Notes: generated from the sequence alone by a model not told the origin. DNA of 34,556 nucleotides from Chloroflexota bacterium (GCA_028873745.1 JAPPNT010000027.1:10793-45348), one strand, 5' to 3'. Counted from the stretch's first letter, positions 1 to 7,685 are shown. Numbers and translations are program-made.

Positions 1-570
1 GCGCCAGTCGACGTCTTCATCGCGGCGGGTCCCGGCCCCATGGACGTCCTGGAGGCCGAGGGCCTGGTCGCCCCGCGCACCCGCTTCGACCTCGTCGGCA
101 ACTCGCTCGTGCTCGCCGTGCCGGTCGAACTGGAGGACGAGATCGCGCACCCCGAGGACCTGCTGCGCGACGATGTCTCCCGATTCTCGATGGGTGACCC
201 CGCTCTTGCCCCCTCCGGCGTGTACACGCAGGAGGCGCTGGAGGGGCTGGGTCTCTGGGAGGACCTGTTGCCCAAGCGGCTCCTTGGCGCCAACGTGCGG
301 ACAGCGCTCATGTACATAACGTCGGGCACAGCGGACGCGGCTATCGTCTACTCTTCCGACGCGCTGGGCGTGCCGGACGTCCGCGTGGTCTGGCGCTTCC
401 CCGACGACAGCCATTCGCCCGTGCGCTATCCGGCCGCAGCCCTCGCCGGCGCCGACAATCCCGAGGGCGCGGCCTCATTCCTCGCGTTCCTGCGGACGGA
501 GGAGGCGCAGGCCCCCTTCCGCGCCGAGGGCTTCCGGCCCGCCCCGGACGGGGCGTCTTCGTCCCCGTAG
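1..570 (+). CDS. modA: Molybdate ABC transporter substrate-binding protein, 5'-truncated by window edge
   Basis: The frame is open from base 1, so the start, signal peptide and first lobe lie outside the window. The visible 189 residues begin with a VDVFIAAGP-type segment followed by LEAEGLV, matching the ModA region around 'ADVFISA...LEEKGLI'. The next part (NSLVLAVP, then GVYTQEALEGLGLW, and TSGTADAAIVYSSDAL) follows the second lobe of periplasmic or lipid-anchored oxyanion-binding proteins. In the family this protein captures molybdate or tungstate outside the membrane and delivers it to ModB. The directly following modB and modC genes support the assignment. Molybdate versus tungstate cannot be decided from sequence alone. 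Confidence 0.85.
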   Translation, partial: APVDVFIAAGPGPMDVLEAEGLVAPRTRFDLVGNSLVLAVPVELEDEIAHPEDLLRDDVSRFSMGDPALAPSGVYTQEALEGLGLWEDLLPKRLLGANVRTALMYITSGTADAAIVYSSDALGVPDVRVVWRFPDDSHSPVRYPAAALAGADNPEGAASFLAFLRTEEAQAPFRAEGFRPAPDGASSSP

Positions 571-656
571 GAGCCTTGCGCCACAGACCTCCGCCTTGGC
601 ACGGACACCCGCACCCGCTACCATTTGTGCATCCCCCGGCGAAAGGGTGTCTCGTA

Positions 657-1325
657 TTGCCAACGCCTGAAGAGTATTCCGTCCTCTTCCTCTCGGTGCG
701 CGTGGCCCTCGTTGGCACGCTCCTTGGCCTGCCCATCGGGCTCGCGGTGGCGTGGGCGCTGGCGAAGACCGCAATGCGCGGCAAGGTTGTGCTGGACACC
801 CTCGTGTCCTTTCCCCTCGTCCTTCCGCCCGTCGTGACCGGCTACGCGCTGCTCCTCTTCCTCGGGCGCAACGGCCCGCTGGCGGGGTTGCAGGAGAGCC
901 TCGACGTCGAGCTCCTCTTTACGTGGTTCGCCGCCGCGATGGCTGCGGGACTCGTCGCGCTGCCGCTCATGGTGCGCTCGATGGAGGTCGCGATGGCCGG
1001 GGTCGACCCGCGCCTCGAGACCGCCGCCCGCACCCTCGGCGCGAGCCGGTGGAAGGTCTTCACCGGCGTCACCGTGCCCCTCGCCTTCCGCGGCATCACG
1101 GCGGGCACGCTGCTGGCCTTCGCCCGCGGCCTCGGCGAGTTCGGCGCGACCATCGTCGTCGCGGGCAACATCCCCGGCTCGACGCAGACGCTCCCCCTCG
1201 CCATCTACACCAACCTGCAGACCGGCAATGACGACGCGGCCGTGCGCTTCATCGTCTTCTCCCTCGCGCTGGCGCTAGCCGCCCTGCTCGTCCACCGCTG
1301 GCTGCTGAGAAAGGCGGCGGTGTAA
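657..1325 (+). CDS. modB: Molybdate ABC transporter permease
   Basis: This integral membrane permease has the binding-protein-dependent transport signature in its C-terminal half: an EAA-type loop with 'AARTLGASRWKVFTGVTVPLAFRGI', then 'RGLGEFGATIVVAGNIPG', which is highly typical of ModB. About five hydrophobic segments are visible. I chose TTG at 657 (protein start PTPEEYSVLF) because it has a GAAAGGG ribosome-binding site at 641-647 and gives 222 residues, the normal ModB length. A longer frame from TTG 576 adds an atypical Pro/His-rich N-terminus. The gene follows modA by about 86 bases and precedes modC by 2 bases, so modABC is an operon. Confidence 0.9.
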   Translation: MPTPEEYSVLFLSVRVALVGTLLGLPIGLAVAWALAKTAMRGKVVLDTLVSFPLVLPPVVTGYALLLFLGRNGPLAGLQESLDVELLFTWFAAAMAAGLVALPLMVRSMEVAMAGVDPRLETAARTLGASRWKVFTGVTVPLAFRGITAGTLLAFARGLGEFGATIVVAGNIPGSTQTLPLAIYTNLQTGNDDAAVRFIVFSLALALAALLVHRWLLRKAAV

Positions 1326-1327
1326 CT

Positions 1328-2419
1328 ATGGGCGAGCCGTTTCTGGAGCTGCACTTCCGCAAGAGCTACCCGGACTTCACCTTGGAGCTCGACGCCTCGC
1401 TGACCGCGGGCATCACCGCCGTTTTCGGGCCGTCCGGCAGCGGCAAGAGCACGACGCTGAACTGCATCGCGGGCACGACGCGGCCGGACTCGGGCACGCT
1501 CCACCTCTGGGACCGCACCCTCTTCTCGAAGGAGAACCGATTCCTGCCCGTCAACCGGCCGCCGGAGAAACGGCGCGTCGGGTACGTGCACCAGGACGGG
1601 CTCCTCTTCCCGCATCTGCGCGTGCGAGAAAACATTCTCTACGGCTACAACCACACGCCCAGGCACCGGCGTTACCTGCAGCCCAACGACCTCGTCCGGA
1701 TCCTGGAGGTCGAGCCGCTGCTGCACCGCATGCCCGCCACGCTGTCTGGCGGGGAGCGGCAGCGCGTCGCCCTGGCCCGCGCGCTGGCGGCGTCGCCGGA
1801 GGTGCTCCTGCTCGACGAGCCCCTTGCCTCCCTCGACCTGCCGTCGCGGGGGCGGATCCTGCGCCGGCTGCGCGCCGTCCACAACCAGACGGGCATTCCG
1901 ATGGTCTACGTCTCGCACGCGCTCTCGGAGGTGACGGCCATCGCGGAGCAGGCCCTCGTGCTCGACCGTGGCCGGCAGGTCGCCCTCGACGCGCCGAGGC
2001 GCGTGCTCCACCAGCAGCCCGTGCTGCCCCTGCTGGAGCCCGCGCACATGGAGACGCTGCTGGAGGGACGGGTAGTGGGACAGCACACCGAGAGCGGGCT
2101 GACGGAGGCGTCCTTTGCGGGTTTCACACTGTGGCTGCCAGCGGTCGACCGCGAGAAGGGCGAGGAGATCGCCGTCGCCGTGCCCGCGTCCGACGTCATG
2201 GTCGCCGCGGAGCCGCCGCACGGCCTCAGCGCCCGCAACGTCCCCCGCGCGACTGTGCCCGCACTCGACCGGGTGGGGGACAGCGTGCTGGTGGCGGCGG
2301 AGGCGGGCGCGACGATCCTCGCGGCGGTCTCGCCGGAGGCGTCGTCGTCGCTGGAGCTGCGGCCCGGCTCGGAGGTGAGCCTTGTGCTCAAGTCCAGCAG
2401 CATCATCGTGCTGGGCTAG
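1328..2419 (+). CDS. modC: Molybdate ABC transporter ATP-binding protein
   Basis: This 363-residue cytoplasmic ATPase energises ModB. Walker A GPSGSGKST is at residues 34-42, the ABC signature LSGGERQRVA starts near residue 139, and Walker B LLLDEP lies near 160-165, followed by the D-loop ASLD and the switch His in YVSHALSE. The C-terminal third (about residues 240-363) has a two-part beta-rich region ending in 'LRPGSEVSLVLKSSSIIVLG', which fits the Mop/TOBE molybdate-binding domain of ModC. The start ATG lies 2 bases after the modB stop, implying translational coupling. Confidence 0.93.
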   Translation: MGEPFLELHFRKSYPDFTLELDASLTAGITAVFGPSGSGKSTTLNCIAGTTRPDSGTLHLWDRTLFSKENRFLPVNRPPEKRRVGYVHQDGLLFPHLRVRENILYGYNHTPRHRRYLQPNDLVRILEVEPLLHRMPATLSGGERQRVALARALAASPEVLLLDEPLASLDLPSRGRILRRLRAVHNQTGIPMVYVSHALSEVTAIAEQALVLDRGRQVALDAPRRVLHQQPVLPLLEPAHMETLLEGRVVGQHTESGLTEASFAGFTLWLPAVDREKGEEIAVAVPASDVMVAAEPPHGLSARNVPRATVPALDRVGDSVLVAAEAGATILAAVSPEASSSLELRPGSEVSLVLKSSSIIVLG

Positions 2420-2422
2420 ACG

Positions 2423-2638
2423 CTAGGCTCCCGTGCGCCGGCCCGCGACGCCCTCGGTGAAGAAGTAGACCGTGAGTCCGAAACCCATCATCATCAGCCC
2501 AACGCCGCCCATGACGTAAATGATCCCCGGACGCCCCTCGGCGATGACCGCGATGAGCACGGCCAGTCCGAACAACGCTCCCCCGAGGGACAGCAGGAAG
2601 CGGGGCGCGTACTTCAGGATGTCTTCCGGCTGTATCAC
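2423..2638 (-). CDS. Small two-TM membrane protein of unknown function
   Basis: This is a 71-residue protein with two predicted membrane segments (about residues 13-35 and 40-60) separated by a short 'EGRPG' turn, and a basic C-terminal tail GRRTGA. The start is GTG at 2638; its first bases overlap the TGA stop of the upstream HemQ-family gene (GTGA overlap), so the two are very likely translated together. It ends four bases from the convergent modC stop. I do not recognise a family. The coupling only suggests a membrane partner or accessory for the neighbouring haem protein. Confidence 0.65.
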   Translation of the reverse strand: MIQPEDILKYAPRFLLSLGGALFGLAVLIAVIAEGRPGIIYVMGGVGLMMMGFGLTVYFFTEGVAGRRTGA

Positions 2639-3345
2639 CCGATTCCTCGCAGGATGTCGTCCAGCCCCCGGGCGATGCAGGTGAATATGGGCGTGTCCCG
2701 CTCCGTGTACGGCCGGGCCTCCGCTTCACGCAGCTCCATCAGCAGGTCCAGGAACTCGTCGATGTTGGACACGTCGAAGGCCACCACGTGCTCCTGGTCG
2801 TCGATGCCGAAAGAGTACGTCGTGTTGTTGCGCACGCCCGGGTACTTGTGCCCGATGGCGAAGTGCTGGTTCATCATCTCCTGCCGCCGCTCCAGCGGAA
2901 GCTGGTACCACTCAGCCGTCTTCACGAAGGGGTAGACGACAAGGTACGGGTGGTCGGGGCTCTGCGGCCGGATCGCCTTCGCGCGCCCCTCCTGCCCCGC
3001 GTGCACGTGGTCGTCAACGTACGGCGACGGCCGTGTCAGCGAGAGGTACGAGTGTGCCGTCCGCAGGTATTTTCCGAGGCCCGTGCCGTTCACCGCCGCC
3101 GCAAACTCCTGCATGCCGTCGAGCGTCCACCCAAGCAGCCACAGCAGGAAGTCGGCGTCTCTGCGCAACCCCACCAGCGAATACGTGCGCACCTCTATGC
3201 GGTCGGAGAACTCGCCCACCATGGCGGAGAACTCGCGGCGGTGGTCGTCGCGCTCGGCGTCGGACAGGCGGCGCCATGCGGGGTCCACCTGGTAGAAGTT
3301 GTACTTCACCACCTGCCGGCGCATCGTGGGCTGTGCCTCGGTCAT
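2635..3345 (-). CDS. Chlorite dismutase family protein, probable coproheme decarboxylase (HemQ/ChdC)
   Basis: This 236-residue protein matches the chlorite dismutase/HemQ fold throughout. It has the N-terminal 'YNFYQVDPAWRRL', the middle 'DADFLLWLLG' and the C-terminal haem region 'YPFVKTAEWYQLP...NQHFAIGHKYPGVRNNT'. By comparison with characterised HemQ proteins, Tyr138 in YPF is the expected radical Tyr and His161 in NQHF the expected proximal haem ligand. In Gram-positive-type bacteria the enzyme oxidatively decarboxylates coproheme III to haem b. Chlorite-detoxifying Cld is less likely, given the YPF-KxxxWY pattern. The start ATG at 3345 has a GGAGGGCGGG ribosome-binding site; longer upstream frames lack one. 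A perfect -10 TATAAT lies about 50 bases upstream. Confidence 0.85.
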   Translation of the reverse strand: MTEAQPTMRRQVVKYNFYQVDPAWRRLSDAERDDHRREFSAMVGEFSDRIEVRTYSLVGLRRDADFLLWLLGWTLDGMQEFAAAVNGTGLGKYLRTAHSYLSLTRPSPYVDDHVHAGQEGRAKAIRPQSPDHPYLVVYPFVKTAEWYQLPLERRQEMMNQHFAIGHKYPGVRNNTTYSFGIDDQEHVVAFDVSNIDEFLDLLMELREAEARPYTERDTPIFTCIARGLDDILRGIG

Positions 3346-3391
3346 CCCGCCCTCCAGTGGATGCCTGCCCTCGCGGGCAGGGTCGGCTACC

Positions 3392-3397
3392 ATTATA
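3392..3397 (-). promoter_or_regulatory. -10 box for the HemQ-family gene
   Basis: TATAAT is present on the minus strand (3397 to 3392), placing a start site near 3385, about 40 bases before the start codon at 3345. A TTGCGC that could serve as -35 is 20 bases away, longer than ideal. The short leader contains a hairpin (CCTGCCC/GGGCAGG, 3364-3381). Confidence 0.4.
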
Positions 3398-3434
3398 GCT
3401 GCTGGCGGCAATCGCCCGCGCAATTGGTCATCGC

Positions 3435-3463
3435 TTGACACGCCAGCTACGGAACCATAGACT
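3435..3463 (+). promoter_or_regulatory. Sigma70-type promoter of the sulfite/nitrite reductase leader
   Basis: A perfect -35 TTGACA (3435-3440) is followed by a 17-base spacer and TAGACT (3458-3463; 4 of 6 to TATAAT). The predicted start site is about 3470, three bases before the ATG of the leader peptide, so the leader mRNA would be nearly leaderless. Confidence 0.6.
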
Positions 3464-3477
3464 AGCGGCACTATGGT
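3454..3477 (+). promoter_or_regulatory. Inverted repeat overlapping the promoter, candidate operator
   Basis: ACCATAG (3454-3460) and CTATGGT (3471-3477) form perfect 7-base arms around a 10-base centre. The dyad covers the -10 box, the start site and the leader-peptide start codon. Its left arm lies upstream of the predicted transcript, so a DNA-binding site is more likely than an RNA hairpin. Confidence 0.4.
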
Positions 3478-3523
3478 GACTGCACCAGTCAACAACTGTT
3501 GCCGCCGACTGCACACGGGGTAG
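3473..3523 (+). CDS. Cysteine-codon leader peptide (MVTAPVNNCCRRLHTG)
   Basis: This 16-codon ORF begins with ATG at 3473 and stops at TAG 3521-3523. Tandem Cys codons TGT TGC lie at 3497-3502. It is followed 22 bases later by a potential terminator and 79 bases later by a siroheme sulfite/nitrite reductase. The arrangement is that of an amino-acid attenuator leader: the ribosome should stall at the Cys codons when Cys-tRNA is scarce. Short ORFs with Cys runs regulate cysteine-related genes in mycobacteria, and those are often leaderless. This ORF also starts about 3 bases from the predicted transcript start and has no Shine-Dalgarno sequence. The function is inferred from codon content and position. 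Confidence 0.7.
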   Translation: MVTAPVNNCCRRLHTG

Positions 3524-3544
3524 CCGAAATCCGATTCCGGTGCA
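3510..3544 (+). promoter_or_regulatory. Leader hairpin upstream of the attenuator terminator
   Basis: TGCAC-A-CGG (3510-3518) pairs with CCGGTGCA (3537-3544), leaving one bulged A. Its left arm overlaps the last codons and the stop of the leader peptide, so a ribosome there would block it. The adjacent CGGGG (3516-3520) could instead pair with CCCCG (3546-3550), the 5' arm of the terminator, giving a possible antiterminator. The pairings were found by eye and no folding energy was calculated. Confidence 0.5.
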
Positions 3545-3545
3545 G

Positions 3546-3581
3546 CCCCGCTCGCCGATGATCTGAGCGGGGTTTTGTTTT
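3546..3581 (+). terminator. Intrinsic terminator inside the leader (attenuator)
   Basis: CCCCGCTC (3546-3553) and GAGCGGGG (3565-3572) form a perfect 8-bp GC-rich stem with an 11-base loop, followed by TTTTGTTTT (3573-3581). It lies 21 bases before the reductase start codon and downstream of its promoter, so it must act as a conditional terminator rather than the end of a gene. Confidence 0.8.
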
Positions 3582-3602
3582 GGAGGCCATTGAGGAGGGA
3601 CC

Positions 3603-5369
3603 ATGACCACGACAGACAGCCGATGGAAGCCCAACGTCATCATCCCCGTGCTTCCTGAGGAGATCGACCACTTCGACAACGAGGCCAAGCGCTTCCGCTC
3701 CGGCGACCTCGACGCCGCCGAGTTCCGCGCCTTCCGCCTGCGCCAGGGCGTCTACGGCCAGCGCCAGCCCGACAACCAGATGATGCGCGTCAAGGTGCCC
3801 CTCGGCCGCATGACGCCCGACCAGCTCGAGTCCCTTGGCCGCATTGCCCGGGACTACACGCCGCTCAAGCGCGGCCACATCACCACTCGCGAGAACGTCC
3901 AGTACCACTTCCTCAACCTGGACGACGCCGCGGAAGTCATGCGCACGCTGGGCTCGACGGGCCTCGGCAGCCGCGAGGCGTGCGGCAACACCGTCCGCAA
4001 TGTCACGAGCTGCCCCCTGACCGGCGTCTGCCCGGAGGAGGTCTTTGACCCCAGCCCGTACGCCGTCGCCTACGTTCGCAACTTTGTGCGCCGCGACTTC
4101 ACCAACAACATGCCCCGCAAGTGGAAGACGGCCTTTTCCGGCTGCACCCACGACTGGGTGATGACCGCCATCCACGACATCGGCTTCCACGCGGTCATTC
4201 GCGAGGTGGACGGCGTCGAGCGCAAGGGCTTCCGCATCGTCGTTGGCGGCGGCACCAGCATCCAGCCGCTCATCGCCCAGGAGCTCTACGAGTTCGTGCC
4301 CGTCGAGGACTTCCTCAAGGTCTCTGAGGCGTGCCTGCGGGTATTCAACGCCGCGGACGAGCTCCGCAAGAACAAGATGAAGGCCCGCGTCAAGGTCCTC
4401 ATCAACCGCATCGGCATCGACGCCTTCCGTGAGATGGTCGAGAAGGTCATGGAAGAGGAGCTCGCCGACGTCACTTACGACCTGGATGAGCTGTCCGCCG
4501 GTGAGTACGAGGACCCGACTCCTCCGCCGCCCGCCGACTACCCGCCCTTCCCGAATGACGACCCCGCCTTCGAGCGCTGGCTGGGCAGCAATGTCATCGC
4601 GCAGAAGCAGGACGGCTACAGCGCGGTGTTCATCAAGCTGCGCCTCGGCAACGTCACCGACGAGCAGTTCTTCCAGCTTGCGGACATCTCCCGCGACCTC
4701 GCCGGCAGCATCCGCATGACGTTGCGGCAGGACATGACGCTGCAGTGGGTGCCCAACAACGCCCTCCACGCCCTGTACGAGAAGCTCGCCGCCGTCGGCA
4801 TGGCCGAGCCCGGCGCCAACGAGCTCTCCGACGTCGTATCCTGCCCCGGCACCGAGAGCTGCTCGCTTGGCATCACCTCGTCGCAGGGCTTGGCCGGCAA
4901 TCTTTGGGACGCCCTGAGTGAGTACAAGTCCCACGACGAGCTTGCCCGCAACATCCGCATCAACATCTCCGGTTGCCCGGACGGCTGCGGTCAGCACCAC
5001 CTCGGCAACATCGGCTTCCACGGCGCCGCCATCAAGGTCGGCAGCGCCCAGGTGCCCGCCTACGAGGTCTACATCGGCGGCAGCCAGATCAAGCCCGTCC
5101 GCATCGGCCAGCACCTGCGCGTGAAGGTCCCCTCCAAGCGCATCGAGGAGGCCATCAAGCTCATCGTCGACGACTACGTGGAGAACCGGAACGACGGCGA
5201 GATCTTCAACGACTACGTCGACCGCATCGGCGCTGCGTCCTACGAGGATCTCCTGAAGCCCGTCTCCACCGTCCCCGAGCTCGGCCGCGAGACCATCCAC
5301 TACTACATCGACTGGAACCGCGACGTCCTCTACAAGGTGGAGCGCGGCGAGGGTGAGTGCGCGGCGTAG
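3603..5369 (+). CDS. Ferredoxin-dependent sulfite/nitrite reductase (siroheme, 4Fe-4S)
   Basis: This 588-residue enzyme has the two-fold repeat of the sulfite/nitrite reductase family. The siroheme/4Fe-4S Cys set is C414-x5-C420 (SCPGTESC) and C458-x3-C462 (GCPDGCG). The N-terminal half has 'RGHITTRENVQYHFL' for siroheme contact and 'CGNTVRNVTSCPLTG'. The family carries out six-electron reduction of sulfite to sulfide or nitrite to ammonia with ferredoxin as donor. Sequence does not separate the two, but the Cys-Cys leader peptide upstream favours sulfite reduction for cysteine synthesis. The start ATG has a strong GAGGAGGGA site at 3592-3600. A terminator follows at 5389-5420, so it is probably monocistronic. 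Confidence 0.88.
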   Translation: MTTTDSRWKPNVIIPVLPEEIDHFDNEAKRFRSGDLDAAEFRAFRLRQGVYGQRQPDNQMMRVKVPLGRMTPDQLESLGRIARDYTPLKRGHITTRENVQYHFLNLDDAAEVMRTLGSTGLGSREACGNTVRNVTSCPLTGVCPEEVFDPSPYAVAYVRNFVRRDFTNNMPRKWKTAFSGCTHDWVMTAIHDIGFHAVIREVDGVERKGFRIVVGGGTSIQPLIAQELYEFVPVEDFLKVSEACLRVFNAADELRKNKMKARVKVLINRIGIDAFREMVEKVMEEELADVTYDLDELSAGEYEDPTPPPPADYPPFPNDDPAFERWLGSNVIAQKQDGYSAVFIKLRLGNVTDEQFFQLADISRDLAGSIRMTLRQDMTLQWVPNNALHALYEKLAAVGMAEPGANELSDVVSCPGTESCSLGITSSQGLAGNLWDALSEYKSHDELARNIRINISGCPDGCGQHHLGNIGFHGAAIKVGSAQVPAYEVYIGGSQIKPVRIGQHLRVKVPSKRIEEAIKLIVDDYVENRNDGEIFNDYVDRIGAASYEDLLKPVSTVPELGRETIHYYIDWNRDVLYKVERGEGECAA

Positions 5370-5388
5370 CCTCGTCTCCAGGAAAAGC

Positions 5389-5420
5389 GAAGAGGGTCCC
5401 CTCCACAGGGGACCCTCTTC
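5389..5420. terminator. Bidirectional terminator between convergent genes
   Basis: A perfect 13-bp stem, GAAGAGGGTCCCC (5389-5401) and GGGGACCCTCTTC (5408-5420), has a 6-base loop. It is followed by ATTTCT on the plus strand and by GCTTTTCC on the minus strand. It lies between the reductase stop and the stop of the minus-strand membrane protein. Confidence 0.8.
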
Positions 5421-5439
5421 ATTTCTGCATTGTCGGTGG

Positions 5440-5817
5440 CTACCGGCGGAAGCGCCGCGTCAGCTTGTCCCAGAACGACGGCCCGCCGGGCGGCGAGTCG
5501 TACTCCACCGGCTTGCCGCGCCAGTGCAGCTTGTTGTCGGCCCGGTCGGCACGGACGAAGAAGAACGCGTACCCGATCACGCCGGCGACAAGCGCGGACC
5601 ACAGAAAGGCGGTCGCGAGCGTGCCGTCGAAGATGAGCGCGAAGGTGAGCAGGAGAGCCACGGCAGCGATGATGATGCGGCCGGGCGTGATGAGGTTGCC
5701 CGTGCCGGCGGGGCGCTCGGTCTTTGGCCGCCCCGAGCGCCTGGGCCGGGAGTGCGGGGCCTGCGCCTCGGACTGCTCCAGGATCTCTTCGATCTCTTGC
5801 TGGAATCGCTCTGGCAT
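5440..5817 (-). CDS. Two-TM membrane protein with acidic/basic N-terminal tail
   Basis: This 125-residue protein starts with 'MPERFQQEIEEILEQ', a short amphipathic acidic helix, then a basic Pro/Arg-rich linker (about 20-40) and two adjacent membrane segments (about 47-65 and 67-88). It ends in a basic tail 'FWDKLTRRFRR'. I chose the start at 5817 because AGGGGGTGGG lies just upstream; a frame extended to 5868 begins with low-complexity residues. I do not recognise a named family. A minus-strand promoter candidate (TTGACA 5987-5982, 18-base spacer, TACGAT) lies upstream. Confidence 0.65.
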   Translation of the reverse strand: MPERFQQEIEEILEQSEAQAPHSRPRRSGRPKTERPAGTGNLITPGRIIIAAVALLLTFALIFDGTLATAFLWSALVAGVIGYAFFFVRADRADNKLHWRGKPVEYDSPPGGPSFWDKLTRRFRR

Positions 5818-6130
5818 CGCCCACCCCCTGGGCTCCGCACCTGTGCCATTGTCCCCGGAGCCCTGCAATTGCGAAGACGCCGGATGGGAAGATAGTAGAA
5901 GCGCTGCTCCCTGAGTTTGCGCCGCCGCCCGCCACGAGCAGCGGTGCCTATACCCGAATCGTAGTCACAATAGGCGTCAAGTGTCAAGATTTTGTATAAC
6001 CCCATATGCATGTTGCGGCAGGTGCGAAACAAGAGAGTTTGGCCCAAACCGTGACGCCGCTTCCAACGCAAGCCAGACGCCTGTCGAGTACACTGGGCGC
6101 ATCCACATCGCAAACCACCGGGAAGGAAGC

Positions 6131-7543
6131 ATGGCGACTGACCAGGCCGCATTTGCACGCCGCGTTTACCCCCTTGATCCACGGGAGGTCTCCGAGGAGG
6201 AGCTTGCCGTCGTCTTCGCCATGACATCGCGCCGCCCCGAGCCCTTCGACGAGATCAAGGAGATGGTGACGGCCGAGAAGGCGTCGGACTTCCACGAGCG
6301 CTGGGTTCTCGGCTACGGCCACGCCTCCGTCGCCGAGCATGCCGTCGTCCACCTGGCCGTGGAGAACGTCTCCCGGCTCGCGTGTGACACACTGGAGGAC
6401 AACCGACTCGCCTCCTACACGGAGAAGTCCTCCCGCTACCAGGTGCTGGAGCGTGACGCCTTCTACACGCCGCCCGAGCTCGATGACGCGCCCGACCTCC
6501 GCGAGTCCTACACCGCGGCCTGCCGCCGTCTGTTCGACGTCTACCACGACCTCGTCGAGCGCACGCAGGAATACCTCGCCTCTGTGCACCCGCAGCGCGA
6601 GGGTGAGCGCGACGGCGGGTACCGCCTCCGCCTCCGCCGCATCGCCACCGATGCCTGCCGCTTCGTGCTCCCCGCCTCGACGCTGACCAACGTCGGCGTC
6701 ACTATGAACACGCGCTCCCTGGAGCACGCCGTCCGCAAGCTCCTCTCCTCCGACCTGCAGGAGGAGCGCGAGCTCGGCGAGGAGCTGAAGGAACAGGCTA
6801 GGACGATCACGCCAACCCTCGTTCGCTACGCCGACCGCAACGAGTACATCGTCCGCAACCGCGAGGCCCTGCAGGCGCAATCGGCTGTCCTGCAACCGGC
6901 GTCCTCGGCCCCGGCCGCCGGCGCCCGCTCCGTCGAGGCCCGCCTCGTCGACTACCCACGCGACGCCGAGGACCGCATCGTCGCCGCCCTCCTGTACCGC
7001 AATGCCCGCGAGCCGTACGAGACCGTCCGCGCCCGCGCCGAGGCCCTCTCCTCCGGGGAGCGCGAGGCCGTCATCGCCGCCGCCCTCGATTCGCTCGGCC
7101 CCCACGACGCCACGGTGCGGGAGCTGGAGCAGGTGGAGTATACCTTCGAATACCTGATGGACTACGGCGCCTACCGCGAGTTCAAGCGCCACCGCATGCA
7201 GTCATACCTCCCGCAGCCCCTCACCGTCGCCGAGGGGTACGTGGAGCCGGAGCTCTTCCCCGAGAGCGGCCTCTCGGACGCCCACCGTGAGGCAATGGAC
7301 GTGTCCGCAGAGGCGTACGCCTGCGTCGCGGCCCTGTCGCCCCGCCTCGCCGAGTACGTCGTCACCCACGCCCATCTGCGGCGCGTCGTCACGCGCATGA
7401 ACCTGCGCGAGTGCTATCACTACTTCAAGCTCCGCACGCAGCCGCAGGCGCACTTCACCATCCGCGAGGCGGCGCAGCAGGCCATGGACGCCGTCCGGGA
7501 GGTCCACCCGCTGCTCCTTCAGTTCATCAACCTGCGGGAGTGA
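6131..7543 (+). CDS. Tandem-domain ThyX-like protein (FAD-dependent thymidylate synthase family)
   Basis: The 470-residue product has two ThyX-like halves, about twice the usual 220-250 residues. The first half contains 'GHASVAEHAVVHLAVENVSRLACD' and S95-Y-T-E-K-S-S-R-Y103, resembling the end of the ThyX motif RHRxxSxNExSxRY. The second half has R353-H-R-M-Q-S358, resembling its beginning, and 'NLRECYHYFKLRTQPQAHFTIREAA', resembling the substrate-binding C-terminal part of ThyX. ThyX makes dTMP from dUMP using FAD and methylene-tetrahydrofolate. Whether this double form is a synthase is uncertain, because neither half carries the full motif. The start ATG is preceded by GGAAGGA; upstream extension to 5981 has no such support. 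Confidence 0.75.
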   Translation: MATDQAAFARRVYPLDPREVSEEELAVVFAMTSRRPEPFDEIKEMVTAEKASDFHERWVLGYGHASVAEHAVVHLAVENVSRLACDTLEDNRLASYTEKSSRYQVLERDAFYTPPELDDAPDLRESYTAACRRLFDVYHDLVERTQEYLASVHPQREGERDGGYRLRLRRIATDACRFVLPASTLTNVGVTMNTRSLEHAVRKLLSSDLQEERELGEELKEQARTITPTLVRYADRNEYIVRNREALQAQSAVLQPASSAPAAGARSVEARLVDYPRDAEDRIVAALLYRNAREPYETVRARAEALSSGEREAVIAAALDSLGPHDATVRELEQVEYTFEYLMDYGAYREFKRHRMQSYLPQPLTVAEGYVEPELFPESGLSDAHREAMDVSAEAYACVAALSPRLAEYVVTHAHLRRVVTRMNLRECYHYFKLRTQPQAHFTIREAAQQAMDAVREVHPLLLQFINLRE

Positions 7544-7685
7544 GCGTCCCGCCACCCCTTCCCCTCTGACACCCTCCCATTGCGCCCCCGTTTTCCCCCC
7601 GCTACCCTCGTCCTGTGAACAGGCAGCGCCACCAACCCGGCATGCGGCGGGGGCGGGTTCCGACGATGCTCACGGCGCACCGGTA

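Noticed and set aside
576..656. Longer modB from TTG 576
   Set aside because: The added 27 residues are His/Pro-rich and unlike ModB; TTG 657 has a placed Shine-Dalgarno sequence and gives family length.
3480..3602. Cobalamin or SAM riboswitch upstream of the reductase
   Set aside because: Some strings (GGTGCAGCCCCGC) recall the cobalamin core, but the AGGGAA segment, CCACTG and the B12 box are missing. The Cys leader peptide explains the layout better.
3489..5300. 603-codon open frame on the strand opposite the sulfite/nitrite reductase
   Set aside because: Codon-bias shadow of a GC-rich gene; repetitive Val/Ala/Asp/Leu composition, no family motif, and the plus-strand frame has full domain matches.
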